Source of the DNA: Vicingaceae bacterium
GTDB taxonomy: Bacteria > Bacteroidota > Bacteroidia > Flavobacteriales_E > Vicingaceae
NCBI GenBank assembly: GCA_026003395.1
Contig: BPHE01000001.1
Coordinates: 237,577-301,576 of the forward strand
DNA: 64,000 nt
Direction: 5' to 3'
Shown here: piece by piece, positions 55,096 through 64,000 of the stretch
How positions within the stretch are numbered: the first letter of the stretch is position 1
Layout: the number at the start of each line of letters is the position of its first letter
Notes under the pieces: generated by a model
What the model was told of the DNA's origin: nothing
Database searches by the model: none
The model's input: the letters and a program-made list of their open reading frames with translations, nothing else
Position numbers and translations under genes: made by a program

Positions 55096-57282
55096 ATGAT
55101 AACAAAAAGATTGAAATCCATAGAAAAACTGCTTGAAAGAAATATCAGAGAATTTCAACAAGAAGAGAAAAAAATCTCTGAAATTTACGGAAGTCAGGTT
55201 TTTAATGAAATGGTCATGCGTTCATATTTATCAAGAGATGCCTATAAAAAACTCAGGAATATCATTGAACATGGCGGACAAATTGATAAAGAATTGGCCG
55301 ACGTAGTAGCTTCGGCTATGAAAGATTGGGCCATCAGTAAAGGAGCGACACATTATACCCATTGGTTTCAACCCCTTAATGGACTGACTGCCGAAAAGCA
55401 TGACGCTTTTTTTGAACCAACAGCAGAAGGTTTGGCAATAGAAACTTTTGACGGAGACAAACTAACCCAACAAGAACCGGACGCCTCCAGTTTTCCCAGT
55501 GGAGGTATAAGAAACACCTTTGAAGCAAGAGGTTATACTGCTTGGGACCCTACCTCACCGGCATTTATTCTCGGTGGGACCTTATGTATTCCTACCATTT
55601 TTGTCTCTTATACGGGCGAAGCGTTGGATTATAAAACTCCTTTATTACGATCGCTTCATGCAATTGACAAAGCAGCCACAGAAGTTTGCCAATATTTTGA
55701 CAAGAATATTACAAAAGTTTATCCTACATTGGGTTGGGAGCAAGAATATTTTTTAATCGACAAAGCATTTTATTATTCTCGTCCCGACATTATGCTCACA
55801 GGCCGTGCATTGATTGGATATGGTCCGGCAAAAGGGCAACAATTGGAGGATCATTATTTTGGCAGCATTCCGTCAAGGGTAAGTGCATTTATGAGAGAAT
55901 TGGAATATGAGGCACACCGTTTGGGAATACCTATAAAAACAAGACACAACGAAGTGGCTCCCAACCAATTTGAATGCGCCCCAATATACGAAGAGGTCAA
56001 TTTGGCCGTAGACCATAACCAGCTGTTGATGGATCTAATGCCGCGTGTTGCTGCCAAACATAACTTTGTTGTTTTACTTCACGAAAAACCATTCAAAGGC
56101 CTCAATGGATCGGGTAAACATAACAATTGGTCATTGGCTACCAATACAGGCGTTAATTTATTAAGCCCCGGGAAAAACCCAAAAAGCAATCTGCAATTTT
56201 TGACTTTTTTTATCAACACAATCAAAGCCATACATGACAATGCGGATATACTCAGAGCTAGTATTGCATCAGCATCAAACGATCATAGATTAGGTGCAAA
56301 TGAGGCGCCACCTGCCATTATTTCGGTATTTATAGGAAGCTACCTGACCGGTCTGCTTGATGATTTGGAACAAAGTGTCAAAACCGGAAAAATGACCCCG
56401 GAAGAAAAAACCGTATTAAAACTTAACATTGGTAAAATACCTCAAATTTTGCGTGACAATACCGACAGAAACAGAACATCACCATTTGCATTTACAGGCA
56501 ACAAATTTGAGTTCAGGGCAGTTGGTTCCAGTGCAAACTGCGCATCGGCAATGACGGTTTTAAATTCCATTGTAGCCAACCAATTGATAGAATTTAAAGC
56601 CAACGTAGATAAATTAATCGCGAAAGGACTTAGCAAAGATGAAGCCATTTTTAACGAACTTAAACGTTGTATCAAGGTATCCAAAAAAATTCGATTCGAG
56701 GGTAATGGATATAGTGAAGAATGGGTTAAAGAAGCGAAAAAAAGAGGATTGTCAAATATTAAAGATACACCCAGAGCACTTGACATTTTTGACAAAAAAG
56801 AAACCAAAAAACTATTTTCCGATTTAGGGGTTTTGACTGAAAAAGAATTAGAAGCCCGTCATGAAATAGAATTGGATAAATATACCTTAAAGGTACAAAT
56901 TGAATCGAGAGTGCTTGGCGATATAGTTTTGACGCACATCATTCCTTCGGCAATAAAATATCAAAACGAATTGATCAAAAACCTGGAAGGGCTTTACAAT
57001 GTTTATGGCAAAAAAGCAGATGAATTAACCACTACGACCAAAAAACTAGTAGAAGAAATATCTAGCCATATCAACAAACTTTACCAACTTACAGAGTCGA
57101 TGGTCGATGCCCGAAAGAAAGCAAATAAAATAGAAAGTTCCAGGGAAAAGGCCATTGCCTATTGTGACGAGGTGCTCCCTCATTTTGACCAAATCAAATA
57201 CCATTGCGACAAATTAGAACTTTTAGTAGACGACAACTTATGGCCCATGCCTAAAATGAAAGAGATTTTATTTACACGTTAA
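55096..57282 (+). CDS. glnN: Glutamine synthetase type III
   Basis: 728-aa glutamine synthetase that makes glutamine from glutamate, ammonia and ATP. The large type III size and the motifs THWFQPLNG, GWEQEYFLID (metal site), ETRHNEVAPNQFECAP-like KTRHNEVAPNQFE, LNGSGKHNNWS and NRTSPFAFTGNKFEFRAVGSS identify the GSIII group common in Bacteroidota. The C-terminal 150 residues form a GSIII-specific helical region. Single gene with its own -7 box and the C10 tract upstream. Confidence 0.97.
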   Translation: MITKRLKSIEKLLERNIREFQQEEKKISEIYGSQVFNEMVMRSYLSRDAYKKLRNIIEHGGQIDKELADVVASAMKDWAISKGATHYTHWFQPLNGLTAEKHDAFFEPTAEGLAIETFDGDKLTQQEPDASSFPSGGIRNTFEARGYTAWDPTSPAFILGGTLCIPTIFVSYTGEALDYKTPLLRSLHAIDKAATEVCQYFDKNITKVYPTLGWEQEYFLIDKAFYYSRPDIMLTGRALIGYGPAKGQQLEDHYFGSIPSRVSAFMRELEYEAHRLGIPIKTRHNEVAPNQFECAPIYEEVNLAVDHNQLLMDLMPRVAAKHNFVVLLHEKPFKGLNGSGKHNNWSLATNTGVNLLSPGKNPKSNLQFLTFFINTIKAIHDNADILRASIASASNDHRLGANEAPPAIISVFIGSYLTGLLDDLEQSVKTGKMTPEEKTVLKLNIGKIPQILRDNTDRNRTSPFAFTGNKFEFRAVGSSANCASAMTVLNSIVANQLIEFKANVDKLIAKGLSKDEAIFNELKRCIKVSKKIRFEGNGYSEEWVKEAKKRGLSNIKDTPRALDIFDKKETKKLFSDLGVLTEKELEARHEIELDKYTLKVQIESRVLGDIVLTHIIPSAIKYQNELIKNLEGLYNVYGKKADELTTTTKKLVEEISSHINKLYQLTESMVDARKKANKIESSREKAIAYCDEVLPHFDQIKYHCDKLELLVDDNLWPMPKMKEILFTR

Positions 57283-57432
57283 ATAATTTTTATTTAATTC
57301 TATATTAATAATAGAAAAAAAAGTTTTTTTGCTTTCATCCAAAACACATAACGAAAGGCAATGTTGATTAAATTTTGCTATTTAAAAAATATCCACTAAA
57401 TTAGTGCCCGTTTTTAGAATAAAAAAATAAGT

Positions 57433-59460
57433 ATGAAATCAAAAATTATCGGATTATTATTCTTATTGGTGACCATACCGGCATTGGCACAAAAGAATTA
57501 TAAAAAAGAAGCTGATGTTGCGTTTGAAGGAGAGAAATACTACAAATGTATTGAGCTCTATAAAAAAGCCTATGAAAAAGAAAGAAAAGCATCGGTTAAA
57601 GCCGAGATATTATTTAAAATAGGAGAGGCCTACAGGTTGAGTGATAATTGTGGTGATGCCATTGTATGGTATGATAAGGCCATCAAAGCGCAATACAGCG
57701 ACCCTATTGTATATTTACACATTGCAGATTGTTACAGGTTACAAGGCAAATATGACGAAGCCATTGTAAATTATAACAAATACAAAGCAGCCAATCCACA
57801 AGATAAAAGAGGAGAAGAAGGAATAAAAGCTTGTGAACAGGCCCAACAATGGATAGAAAAACCCACTCGCTATGTAATCACCCCCATGCCCTTTATCAAT
57901 TCCGAACAATATGATTTTTCTCCCACATTTGCCGACAAAAAAAATCAACTAATTTACTTTACTTCTACAAGAATAGGATCCACAGGAGAAGGCGTATCAG
58001 ATGTCACTGGGCAAAGTTTTGCTGATATTTACGAAGTTAAAAGAGACAAGAATGGCAAATGGAGTGAACCCACATTGCTTGGCCCGGAGATCAACTCTGA
58101 ATTTGAGGAAGGTGCTGCATGCGTCAACTCTAAAGCTAATCAGCTATTTTTTACCCGCTGCAAATTTGACAAATTTGGAGTTTTTGGATGTCAGATTTTG
58201 GTAAGCCGTAAGAAGGGAACCTCCTGGGGGGAAGCAGAAGTCATTCCAATAGCACCCGATACTATCACTGTCGGTCATCCTGCTATATCTCCCGATGATC
58301 AGACTTTGGTTTTTGCATCGGATATGCCGGGAGGATTTGGTGGTAAAGACCTTTGGTATGTGACTTATGATAAAAGATCACGTTCATGGAGCCAACCTAT
58401 CAATTTAGGCCCTGAAATCAACACCCCCGGAAATGAAATGTTTCCGTTTATCAGAGATGACAATGTTCTATATTTTGCTTCGGATGGACATCCAGGTATG
58501 GGAGGACTTGATATCTTCAAAGCAGAACCCATCGGGCCGAATCAATGGGGAAAGGTAACAAACATGCAATACCCTATCAATTCGCCTTACAACGATTTTG
58601 GTATTACGTTTGAAGGTACTGAAGAAAAAGGTTTTTTTACATCAAGCCGGGAAGGAGGAAAAGGAGCTGACGATATCTGGGAATTTTACCTACCTCCTCT
58701 TCAATTTGCTTTAGTAGGTACCGTTGTTGATTTGGAAACTAAAAAACCTTTGGCCGGCGCCAAAGTAAAACTCATTGGCAGCGATGGTACAACTCACGAA
58801 ATCACCACTGATGACAATGGATTTTTTGCATTCGAAACCAACGGTAATGAACGATACATTAAACCAAATACCTCCTATCAAATCATTGTTTCAAAAGATG
58901 GATATTTGAATGCAAAAGGTAAAGAATCAACCATTGGATACAATGAATCCAAAAAATTTCAACATATCTATGAATTGCAACCAATTGCCAAACCTATAGT
59001 TCTACCTGAAATTGTATATGAATACAACAAAGCTACTCTTACCGACCAGGCAAAAGATTCGCTTGAATACCTCTACAAAATTATGATTGACAACCCGAAC
59101 ATTGTAATCGAACTTCGTTCACATACTGACTTTAGAGGTAGCGACAATTACAATTTAAAACTCTCTCAAAAACGTGCCGAATCGGCTGTGAATTTCTTGA
59201 TAGAAAAAGGTATTGAACCCGACAGAATGGTGGCAAAAGGTTACGGAGAAAAAATGCCGCGCGTTTTAGACAGGGATATGGGACCATTCAAAAAAGGGAC
59301 CGTTTTATCCGAGTCATTTATCAAAAGCTTAAAAGATCCCGAACAAATCGAATATGCACACCAACTCAATCGTCGCACTGAGTTTACTGTACTTCGCACA
59401 GATTATGTACCCAAAAAACAACCCGAAAATAGCGGCAATCAAGAGCAAAACCAACAGTAG
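57433..59460 (+). CDS. PorE-like OmpA-family protein with TPR and PD40 repeats
   Basis: 675-aa exported envelope protein with the same layout as the protein at 29.1-31.3 kb: signal peptide ending ALAQ, TPR-like helices (YKCIELYKKAYEKER to about residue 145), PD40 propeller blades (AISPDDQTLVFASDMPGGFGGKDLW, about 150-420), a regulatory sandwich (LVGTVVDLETKKPLAGAKV) and a C-terminal OmpA domain (ELRSHTDFRGSDNYNLKLSQKRAESAVNFL). It ends in a Gln/Asn-rich tail. As a stand-alone gene it could be the PorE equivalent that ties the T9SS ring to peptidoglycan, while the other copy serves the PorP/SprF unit; this division is inference. Confidence 0.87.
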   Translation: MKSKIIGLLFLLVTIPALAQKNYKKEADVAFEGEKYYKCIELYKKAYEKERKASVKAEILFKIGEAYRLSDNCGDAIVWYDKAIKAQYSDPIVYLHIADCYRLQGKYDEAIVNYNKYKAANPQDKRGEEGIKACEQAQQWIEKPTRYVITPMPFINSEQYDFSPTFADKKNQLIYFTSTRIGSTGEGVSDVTGQSFADIYEVKRDKNGKWSEPTLLGPEINSEFEEGAACVNSKANQLFFTRCKFDKFGVFGCQILVSRKKGTSWGEAEVIPIAPDTITVGHPAISPDDQTLVFASDMPGGFGGKDLWYVTYDKRSRSWSQPINLGPEINTPGNEMFPFIRDDNVLYFASDGHPGMGGLDIFKAEPIGPNQWGKVTNMQYPINSPYNDFGITFEGTEEKGFFTSSREGGKGADDIWEFYLPPLQFALVGTVVDLETKKPLAGAKVKLIGSDGTTHEITTDDNGFFAFETNGNERYIKPNTSYQIIVSKDGYLNAKGKESTIGYNESKKFQHIYELQPIAKPIVLPEIVYEYNKATLTDQAKDSLEYLYKIMIDNPNIVIELRSHTDFRGSDNYNLKLSQKRAESAVNFLIEKGIEPDRMVAKGYGEKMPRVLDRDMGPFKKGTVLSESFIKSLKDPEQIEYAHQLNRRTEFTVLRTDYVPKKQPENSGNQEQNQQ

Positions 59461-59480
59461 ATTTAATATAACAATTCATT

Positions 59481-59516
59481 AAGGGCATTCCTTTAGGGGG
59501 ATGTCCTTTTTATTTT
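59481..59516 (+). terminator. Terminator (or leader hairpin) between the PorE-like gene and purM
   Basis: AAGGGCAT/ATGTCCTT stem with one G-T pair and a 12-base loop, then a T-rich tail. It ends only 7 bases before the purM ATG. Confidence 0.65.
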
Positions 59517-59523
59517 TAATTTT

Positions 59524-60690
59524 ATGAGAAACAATAAATACAACCAACGTGGCGTATCGGCCGATAAAGAAGACGTACACAATGCCATTAAAAACATTGA
59601 CAAAGGAATTTTTCCAAAGGCATTCTGTAAAATTACTCAGGATGTTTATTCTTCGAACCATGTATCCATCATGCATGCAGATGGTGCAGGCACCAAGTCG
59701 TCGTTGGCATATGCTTATTGGAAAGAAACCGGGAACCTTGACGTTTGGAAAGGTATAGCGCAAGATGCTTTGGTGATGAATACAGATGACCTTTTATGTG
59801 TCGGATTTACCGGGCCCGTATACTTCTCTTCTACCATCGGAAGAAATAAATGGAGAATTCCCGGTGAAGTAATTGCCACTATCATTCAAGCATTCGAAGA
59901 GTTGAAAGATACATTTGCGAAGTTTGGATACCAAATCATTACTACCGGAGGCGAAACCGCCGATGTAGGAGATCTTGTACAAACCATCATTGTAGATTCT
60001 ACCGTATTTGGACGTATGCATAAAGATAAGGTCATCCACAATGAACGTATTAAACCGGGTGATGTGATTGTTGGTCTGGCATCTTCAGGAAAGGCCTCTT
60101 ATGAATACTCTTACAACAGTGGTATAGGTAGCAACGGACTCACTTCAGCAAGACATGATTTACTTAACAAAAAAGTTGCTGCTAAATTTCCGGAAACATA
60201 CGATCACCAATTAGACGATTCTGTAGCTTATACAGGCCCATACTATTTGACTGATTACATTCCTGAACTTAATTCTGATATTGGAAGTGCAATACTTTCT
60301 CCCACGAGAACTTACGTGCCTGTTATGATGGAAGTTTTCAATCAATGCAGAAATAAAATCAACGGAATGATTCATTGTACCGGAGGTGGTCAAACAAAAA
60401 TTTTACATTTTCTGGACAAATATCATGTCATTAAAAACAACCTATTACCCATTCCTCCATTATTCCGTATCATACAAAACACCACCAAAACTCCTTGGAG
60501 GGAAATGTATAAGGTTTTTAATATGGGACATAGAATGGAAATTTATACAGACCTGAAGACAGCCGAAAATATTATCACTATTGCAAAGGATTTTAATATT
60601 GAAGCTCAAATCATCGGTCATGTAGAAGATTCCCCAAAACCTTTATTAACCATAGATAATGGAATTGAAAAACTTACCTATCAAAAATAA
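59524..60690 (+). CDS. purM: Phosphoribosylformylglycinamidine cyclo-ligase (AIR synthetase)
   Basis: 388-aa ATP-dependent ring-closing enzyme, step 5 of purine synthesis. YNQRGVSADKEDVHNAI, HADGAGTKSSLAY, AQDALVMNTDDLLCVG and ETADVGDLVQTIIVDSTV are PurM motifs in the divergent, slightly longer form found in Bacteroidota. The C-terminal domain has HCTGGGQTKILHFL and VFNMGHRMEIY. It starts just after a hairpin and is followed after 6 bases by prfA, leading a run of at least five genes. Confidence 0.93.
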   Translation: MRNNKYNQRGVSADKEDVHNAIKNIDKGIFPKAFCKITQDVYSSNHVSIMHADGAGTKSSLAYAYWKETGNLDVWKGIAQDALVMNTDDLLCVGFTGPVYFSSTIGRNKWRIPGEVIATIIQAFEELKDTFAKFGYQIITTGGETADVGDLVQTIIVDSTVFGRMHKDKVIHNERIKPGDVIVGLASSGKASYEYSYNSGIGSNGLTSARHDLLNKKVAAKFPETYDHQLDDSVAYTGPYYLTDYIPELNSDIGSAILSPTRTYVPVMMEVFNQCRNKINGMIHCTGGGQTKILHFLDKYHVIKNNLLPIPPLFRIIQNTTKTPWREMYKVFNMGHRMEIYTDLKTAENIITIAKDFNIEAQIIGHVEDSPKPLLTIDNGIEKLTYQK

Positions 60691-60696
60691 AGTTAT

Positions 60697-61776
60697 ATGG
60701 AGATCCTTAAGAAAATAGAACCTTTGGAATATAAATTCAAGGAACTTTCAAATAAATTATCTGATCCGCAATTTATCAACGACCCTGTGAAATTTGCCAA
60801 ACTGAATAAAGAATACAAAGAACTCGAAGAAATTTTAAACATTGCGGAGCAAATGAAACAAATGATCAACAATCTTCAACAAGCCAAAGATATAATTGAA
60901 AACGAAAAAGATGCCGAATTGATAGAGATGGCAAAAGAAGAAGCCGAACTTGCCGAAAAAAATATTGCCAACCTCGAAGAACAACTAAAATGGAAATTAA
61001 TTCCCAAAGATCCTGAAGACAGCAAAGATGCCATAATGGAAATCAGAGCCGGTACCGGAGGAGATGAAGCGGCAATATTTGCCGGAGATTTGTTTCGAAT
61101 GTATACCAAGTTTTTTGAAAAAAAGGGTTGGAAATACGAAATTTTAAATGTGAACGAAGGTACCATGGGAGGTTTTAAAGAGATTCAATTATCTGTTTCG
61201 GGTGATGAAGTTTTTGGAATTTTAAAATTTGAGTCAGGTGTGCACCGTGTTCAACGTGTGCCTCAAACCGAATCCCAAGGAAGAGTGCACACATCTGCCG
61301 CAACCGTAGCTGTCCTGCCTCAAGCCGAAGAGGTGGATGTTGTGTTAAATGAAAAGGATATCAAGAAAGACACTTTCAGGGCCAGTGGTGCAGGAGGACA
61401 ACATGTTAACAAAACCGAATCGGCCATTAGATTAACCCATATTCCCACAGGCATAGTTGTGGAATGTCAGGACGAACGTTCTCAAATAAAAAATTATGAA
61501 AAAGCACTCAAATTATTGAGAACAAAAATTTATGAAATTGAATATGAAAAACGCATGAAGGAAAGAGCCGCTCTAAGAAAATCACAAGTTTCAACCGGTG
61601 ACCGTTCAGCCAAAATTCGTACCTATAACTTCCCACAAAATCGTGTAACAGATCATAGGATAGGCTTAACCCTTTATAACCTTGACAGTTTTATGGAAGG
61701 TGATATCGACGAATTGATTGAAGCTTTGAGAATTGCCGAAAACACCGAAAAGTTACAACAACAAAACATTATTTGA
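60697..61776 (+). CDS. prfA: Peptide chain release factor 1
   Basis: 359-aa class I release factor for UAA and UAG stops. The catalytic GGQ is in [19 protein letters not shown]; the codon-recognition region includes the [18 protein letters not shown] segment; the N-terminal helices form the coiled domain 1. Normal length. Its TGA stop is directly followed by the ATG of pyrF. Confidence 0.97.
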   Translation: MEILKKIEPLEYKFKELSNKLSDPQFINDPVKFAKLNKEYKELEEILNIAEQMKQMINNLQQAKDIIENEKDAELIEMAKEEAELAEKNIANLEEQLKWKLIPKDPEDSKDAIMEIRAGTGGDEAAIFAGDLFRMYTKFFEKKGWKYEILNVNEGTMGGFKEIQLSVSGDEVFGILKFESGVHRVQRVPQTESQGRVHTSAATVAVLPQAEEVDVVLNEKDIKKDTFRASGAGGQHVNKTESAIRLTHIPTGIVVECQDERSQIKNYEKALKLLRTKIYEIEYEKRMKERAALRKSQVSTGDRSAKIRTYNFPQNRVTDHRIGLTLYNLDSFMEGDIDELIEALRIAENTEKLQQQNII

Positions 61777-62586
61777 ATGAAACGCTGTGATTTAATAAAA
61801 AATATTTTTCAGAAAAAAAGTGTGCTTTGTGTTGGGCTCGATACGGATATAAACCAACTTCCCAAAGGTTTTTCAAAACGTCCGGAAGACATATTGCGAT
61901 TTAATCAAACAATTATTGATGCTACTAAAGATTTTGCCGTTGCTTATAAAATAAATACGGCTTTCTATGAATCTTTAGGCCATAAGGGCTGGAAAATCAT
62001 GGAAGAAACACTAAACTACATTCCTTCCGGTATCTTTACGATAGCCGACGCAAAAAGAGGAGATATAGGGAATACATCAAGAAAATATGCCGAAGCTTTT
62101 TTTCATCAATTATCTTTTGATGCCATTACCGTAAATCCGTATATGGGTAAGGACAGCATTACTCCCTATCTGGAATTCGATAATAAATGGATAATTATTT
62201 TGGGACTCACCTCTAATGCCGGGGCCGAAGATTTTCAATTATTACCCACACAACTTGGAAATAAAAAGGTATATGAAATTGTAATGGAAAAAACATCTGC
62301 ATGGGGCACTTCAGAAAACACCATGTTTGTTGTGGGAGCGACAAGACCAACTTTCATAAGAGAAATAAGAAACAAATTTCCTCAACACTTTTTTTTAATT
62401 CCCGGTATTGGGAAACAAGGAGGTGATTTGTCCTCGACCATCAAAGCTGCAAGCAATCATGATATGACTTTTTTGATAAATGCTTCGAGATCTATCATTT
62501 TTGCTTCGCAAGATGAAGATTTTGCCGAATGTGCGGCCAATGAAGCAAAAAAGATGCAAAATGTCATGTCAAATTATTTTTCATGA
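61777..62586 (+). CDS. pyrF: Orotidine 5'-phosphate decarboxylase
   Basis: 269-aa enzyme that makes UMP, last step of de novo pyrimidine synthesis. It is the longer type 2 form. LCVGLDTDINQLP at the start, the catalytic FTIADAKRGDIGNTSRKYAEAFF, VNPYMGKDSITPYL and the C-terminal phosphate loop FLIPGIGKQGGDL are visible. No spacing from prfA; a 4-base overlap with the DUF2851 gene. Co-transcribed with purM upstream, so purine and pyrimidine steps share a transcript. Confidence 0.96.
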   Translation: MKRCDLIKNIFQKKSVLCVGLDTDINQLPKGFSKRPEDILRFNQTIIDATKDFAVAYKINTAFYESLGHKGWKIMEETLNYIPSGIFTIADAKRGDIGNTSRKYAEAFFHQLSFDAITVNPYMGKDSITPYLEFDNKWIIILGLTSNAGAEDFQLLPTQLGNKKVYEIVMEKTSAWGTSENTMFVVGATRPTFIREIRNKFPQHFFLIPGIGKQGGDLSSTIKAASNHDMTFLINASRSIIFASQDEDFAECAANEAKKMQNVMSNYFS

Positions 62587-63869
62587 TAACAAATGAAGAT
62601 ATTTTGCACTTTGTCTGGAAAACCAGACAATTTAACCAAAATAATTTAACCACTACCCACAACGAAACCATTCGTATTATTTCACCTGGTTGGCACAACC
62701 ATGATCAAGGACCGGATTTTATCAATGCAAAAATTGCGATTGGCAACACTATTTGGGCAGGAAATGTAGAAATTCATATTAAAAGCTCAGATTGGTTACA
62801 TCATGGGCATCAACATGATCCGAATTACCGGAATGTTATTTTGCATGTGGTTTATGAACACGATCAGGAGATAGAACATCTGATAGGATGTCCCACATTG
62901 CAACTGAAAGGTCGCATACCAAGAATGGTCCTTCAAAAATATGCCTGTTTACAAGAATCATCCAACGATATTGTCTGTGGGCCTTATTTAAACAGAGAAA
63001 TACGTTCTTACTTCTCTCTTTTCTGGGATAGCTGGATTATAGAAAGATGGCAAAGAAAAATCAAAGAAAAACAAAAATTCAACGACATTATCAAAAACGA
63101 TTGGCAACATTTATTTCAAATCTTTCTTTTTGATTCTTTCGGCTTCGGAATACATAAATCAAACATGGAACTGTTGGGTCTGTCCATACCTCCAAAAGTA
63201 TTGTCAAATCACAAAGACAACCTGTTGCAACTGGAAGCTATTTTGTTTGGCATGGCCGGTTTTTTGAACGAAGATGCCGTAGATTCTTATCAACTTCGGT
63301 TGATAAAAGAATTTGAATTTCTAAAGTCAAAATGGAAATTGAACCCACCCACCATACAATGGAAATTTTCCCGAACCAGACCTGCCAATTTTCCAACTAT
63401 ACGTTTGGCCCAACTTGCAGCATTATATCACTCCAGTCAAGGATTATTATCCATTGTCAACAATCCGGACAAAATATACAAAAATATCTTTGAACTATTT
63501 TCTTTCAAAGTTTCTGAATATTGGCAACAACATTATCATTTTGGAAAAAAATTTGGTCAAAACAAAAATTTTCAATTCAAATTGAGTGCCGACTCGGCAG
63601 GTAAAATCATATCCAATGCACTTTTGCCTTTTTTGTTTTATTATGCCGACCAATTAAATATGCCGGAATTAAAAGAATCTATATTGACAATCCCTGAAAA
63701 AATTAAACCCGAAAAAAATAAAATTACGGCAAAATGGTTATCTTTGGGTGTTGCGAATCAAAACCAACTCCATTCGCAAGCGCTAATGGAATTATACAAT
63801 AATTATTGTGTTCATAAAAAATGTACGTCATGCAAGATAGGAAACAAAATACTCTCATCAACAACATAA
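62583..63869 (+). CDS. DUF2851 family protein
   Basis: 428-aa cytoplasmic protein of the DUF2851 family, seen widely in Bacteroidota. The start EDILHFVWKTRQFNQNNL, then PGWHNHDQGPDFINAKI, GNVEIHIKSSDWLHHGHQHDPNYRNVILHVVYEHD and a C-terminal Cys set (CVHKKCTSCKIG) are typical. The His/Asp/Glu-rich N-terminal block recalls a metal-dependent nuclease-like fold, but no activity is known. It overlaps pyrF by 4 bases and the next gene by 40. Confidence 0.88.
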   Translation: MITNEDILHFVWKTRQFNQNNLTTTHNETIRIISPGWHNHDQGPDFINAKIAIGNTIWAGNVEIHIKSSDWLHHGHQHDPNYRNVILHVVYEHDQEIEHLIGCPTLQLKGRIPRMVLQKYACLQESSNDIVCGPYLNREIRSYFSLFWDSWIIERWQRKIKEKQKFNDIIKNDWQHLFQIFLFDSFGFGIHKSNMELLGLSIPPKVLSNHKDNLLQLEAILFGMAGFLNEDAVDSYQLRLIKEFEFLKSKWKLNPPTIQWKFSRTRPANFPTIRLAQLAALYHSSQGLLSIVNNPDKIYKNIFELFSFKVSEYWQQHYHFGKKFGQNKNFQFKLSADSAGKIISNALLPFLFYYADQLNMPELKESILTIPEKIKPEKNKITAKWLSLGVANQNQLHSQALMELYNNYCVHKKCTSCKIGNKILSSTT

Positions 63870-64000
63870 GCAATCATGTGCTGGCCTTTTTTGGCAAACA
63901 AGCATTTGGTGTATGTGAATGGTGGGCTGAAAAATTAAATATTCCCACCCATAAACTCCGCCTTCTATTCATCTATGCATCCTTTCTCACATTGGGGTCT
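63830..64000 (+). CDS. PspC-domain protein, N-terminal part
   Basis: The frame from ATG 63830 runs off the window edge after 57 codons. FGVCEWWAEKLNIPTHKLRLLFIYASFLTLGS is the start of a PspC domain, a small membrane segment family tied to envelope stress. Start uncertain: ATG 63830 overlaps the DUF2851 gene by 40 bases, and a GTG at 63878 would avoid the overlap. Confidence 0.8.
   Translation, partial: MQDRKQNTLINNISNHVLAFFGKQAFGVCEWWAEKLNIPTHKLRLLFIYASFLTLGS

Noticed and set aside
1-64000. Search for a mobile element, prophage, restriction system or known defence island
   Set aside because: No transposase, integrase, phage structural gene, methyltransferase-nuclease pair or inverted terminal repeats could be seen; the gene content is core and envelope functions.

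Overview
The window is chromosomal DNA from a Bacteroidota (Bacteroidetes) bacterium. The sequence is AT-rich. It carries type IX secretion (T9SS) hallmarks: a PorP/SprF-family protein, two OmpA/PD40 proteins of PorE-like layout, and cargo with type A and type B C-terminal sorting domains. It also has families common in this phylum (glutamine synthetase III, DUF5606, DUF4286, DUF2795, DUF2851, a long zinc-tailed SecA). Promoter elements fit the Bacteroidota -7 consensus TAnnTTTG. Genus and order cannot be decided from what is visible.

Layout. 1-5.2 kb: beta-helix lipoprotein, aconitase, OmpA-like envelope protein. 5.3-7.7 kb: a CAP-like/OmpA-like/helical-repeat gene broken by two frameshifts. 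7.7-13.5 kb: UMF1-family transporter with L-2-hydroxyglutarate oxidase, an unknown soluble protein, a T9SS-sorted esterase and a PIN-PhoH ATPase. 13.6-17.2 kb (minus): DUF5606 protein, M3 oligoendopeptidase, glutaryl-CoA dehydrogenase. 17.3-22.9 kb: serS with a lipoprotein; isoaspartyl peptidase with two small membrane/exported proteins (minus); methyltransferase, LolD-like ABC ATPase and cobalamin adenosyltransferase (plus). 23.1-29 kb: DUF2795, secA, then comM and gmhA (minus). 29.1-38.1 kb: T9SS block of a frameshifted type B cargo, PorP/SprF and a PorE-like protein (minus), and a beta-propeller type A cargo (plus). 38.1-47.6 kb: CoA-binding protein, tRNA-Pro, murB, small exported protein, yidC-TPR-DUF4286 operon, tRNA-Gly/tRNA-Leu, mutS. 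47.7-52.9 kb: SpoU methyltransferase, a run of Cys-rich lipoproteins around a MauE/thioredoxin membrane protein, an OmpA-like/TPR lipoprotein, folK. 53-64 kb: sppA, glnN, a second PorE-like protein, purM-prfA-pyrF-DUF2851-pspC (last gene cut by the window edge).

Most genes are housekeeping or envelope genes in short co-directional runs. I see no CRISPR array, prophage, insertion sequence or recognised defence island. The least explained parts are the Cys-rich lipoprotein/redox cluster at 48.4-50.5 kb, the two frameshifted surface-protein genes, and two proteins that place an OmpA-like segment in the middle of a helical-repeat protein. The frameshifts may be real decay or single-base sequence errors; the sequence alone cannot separate these.
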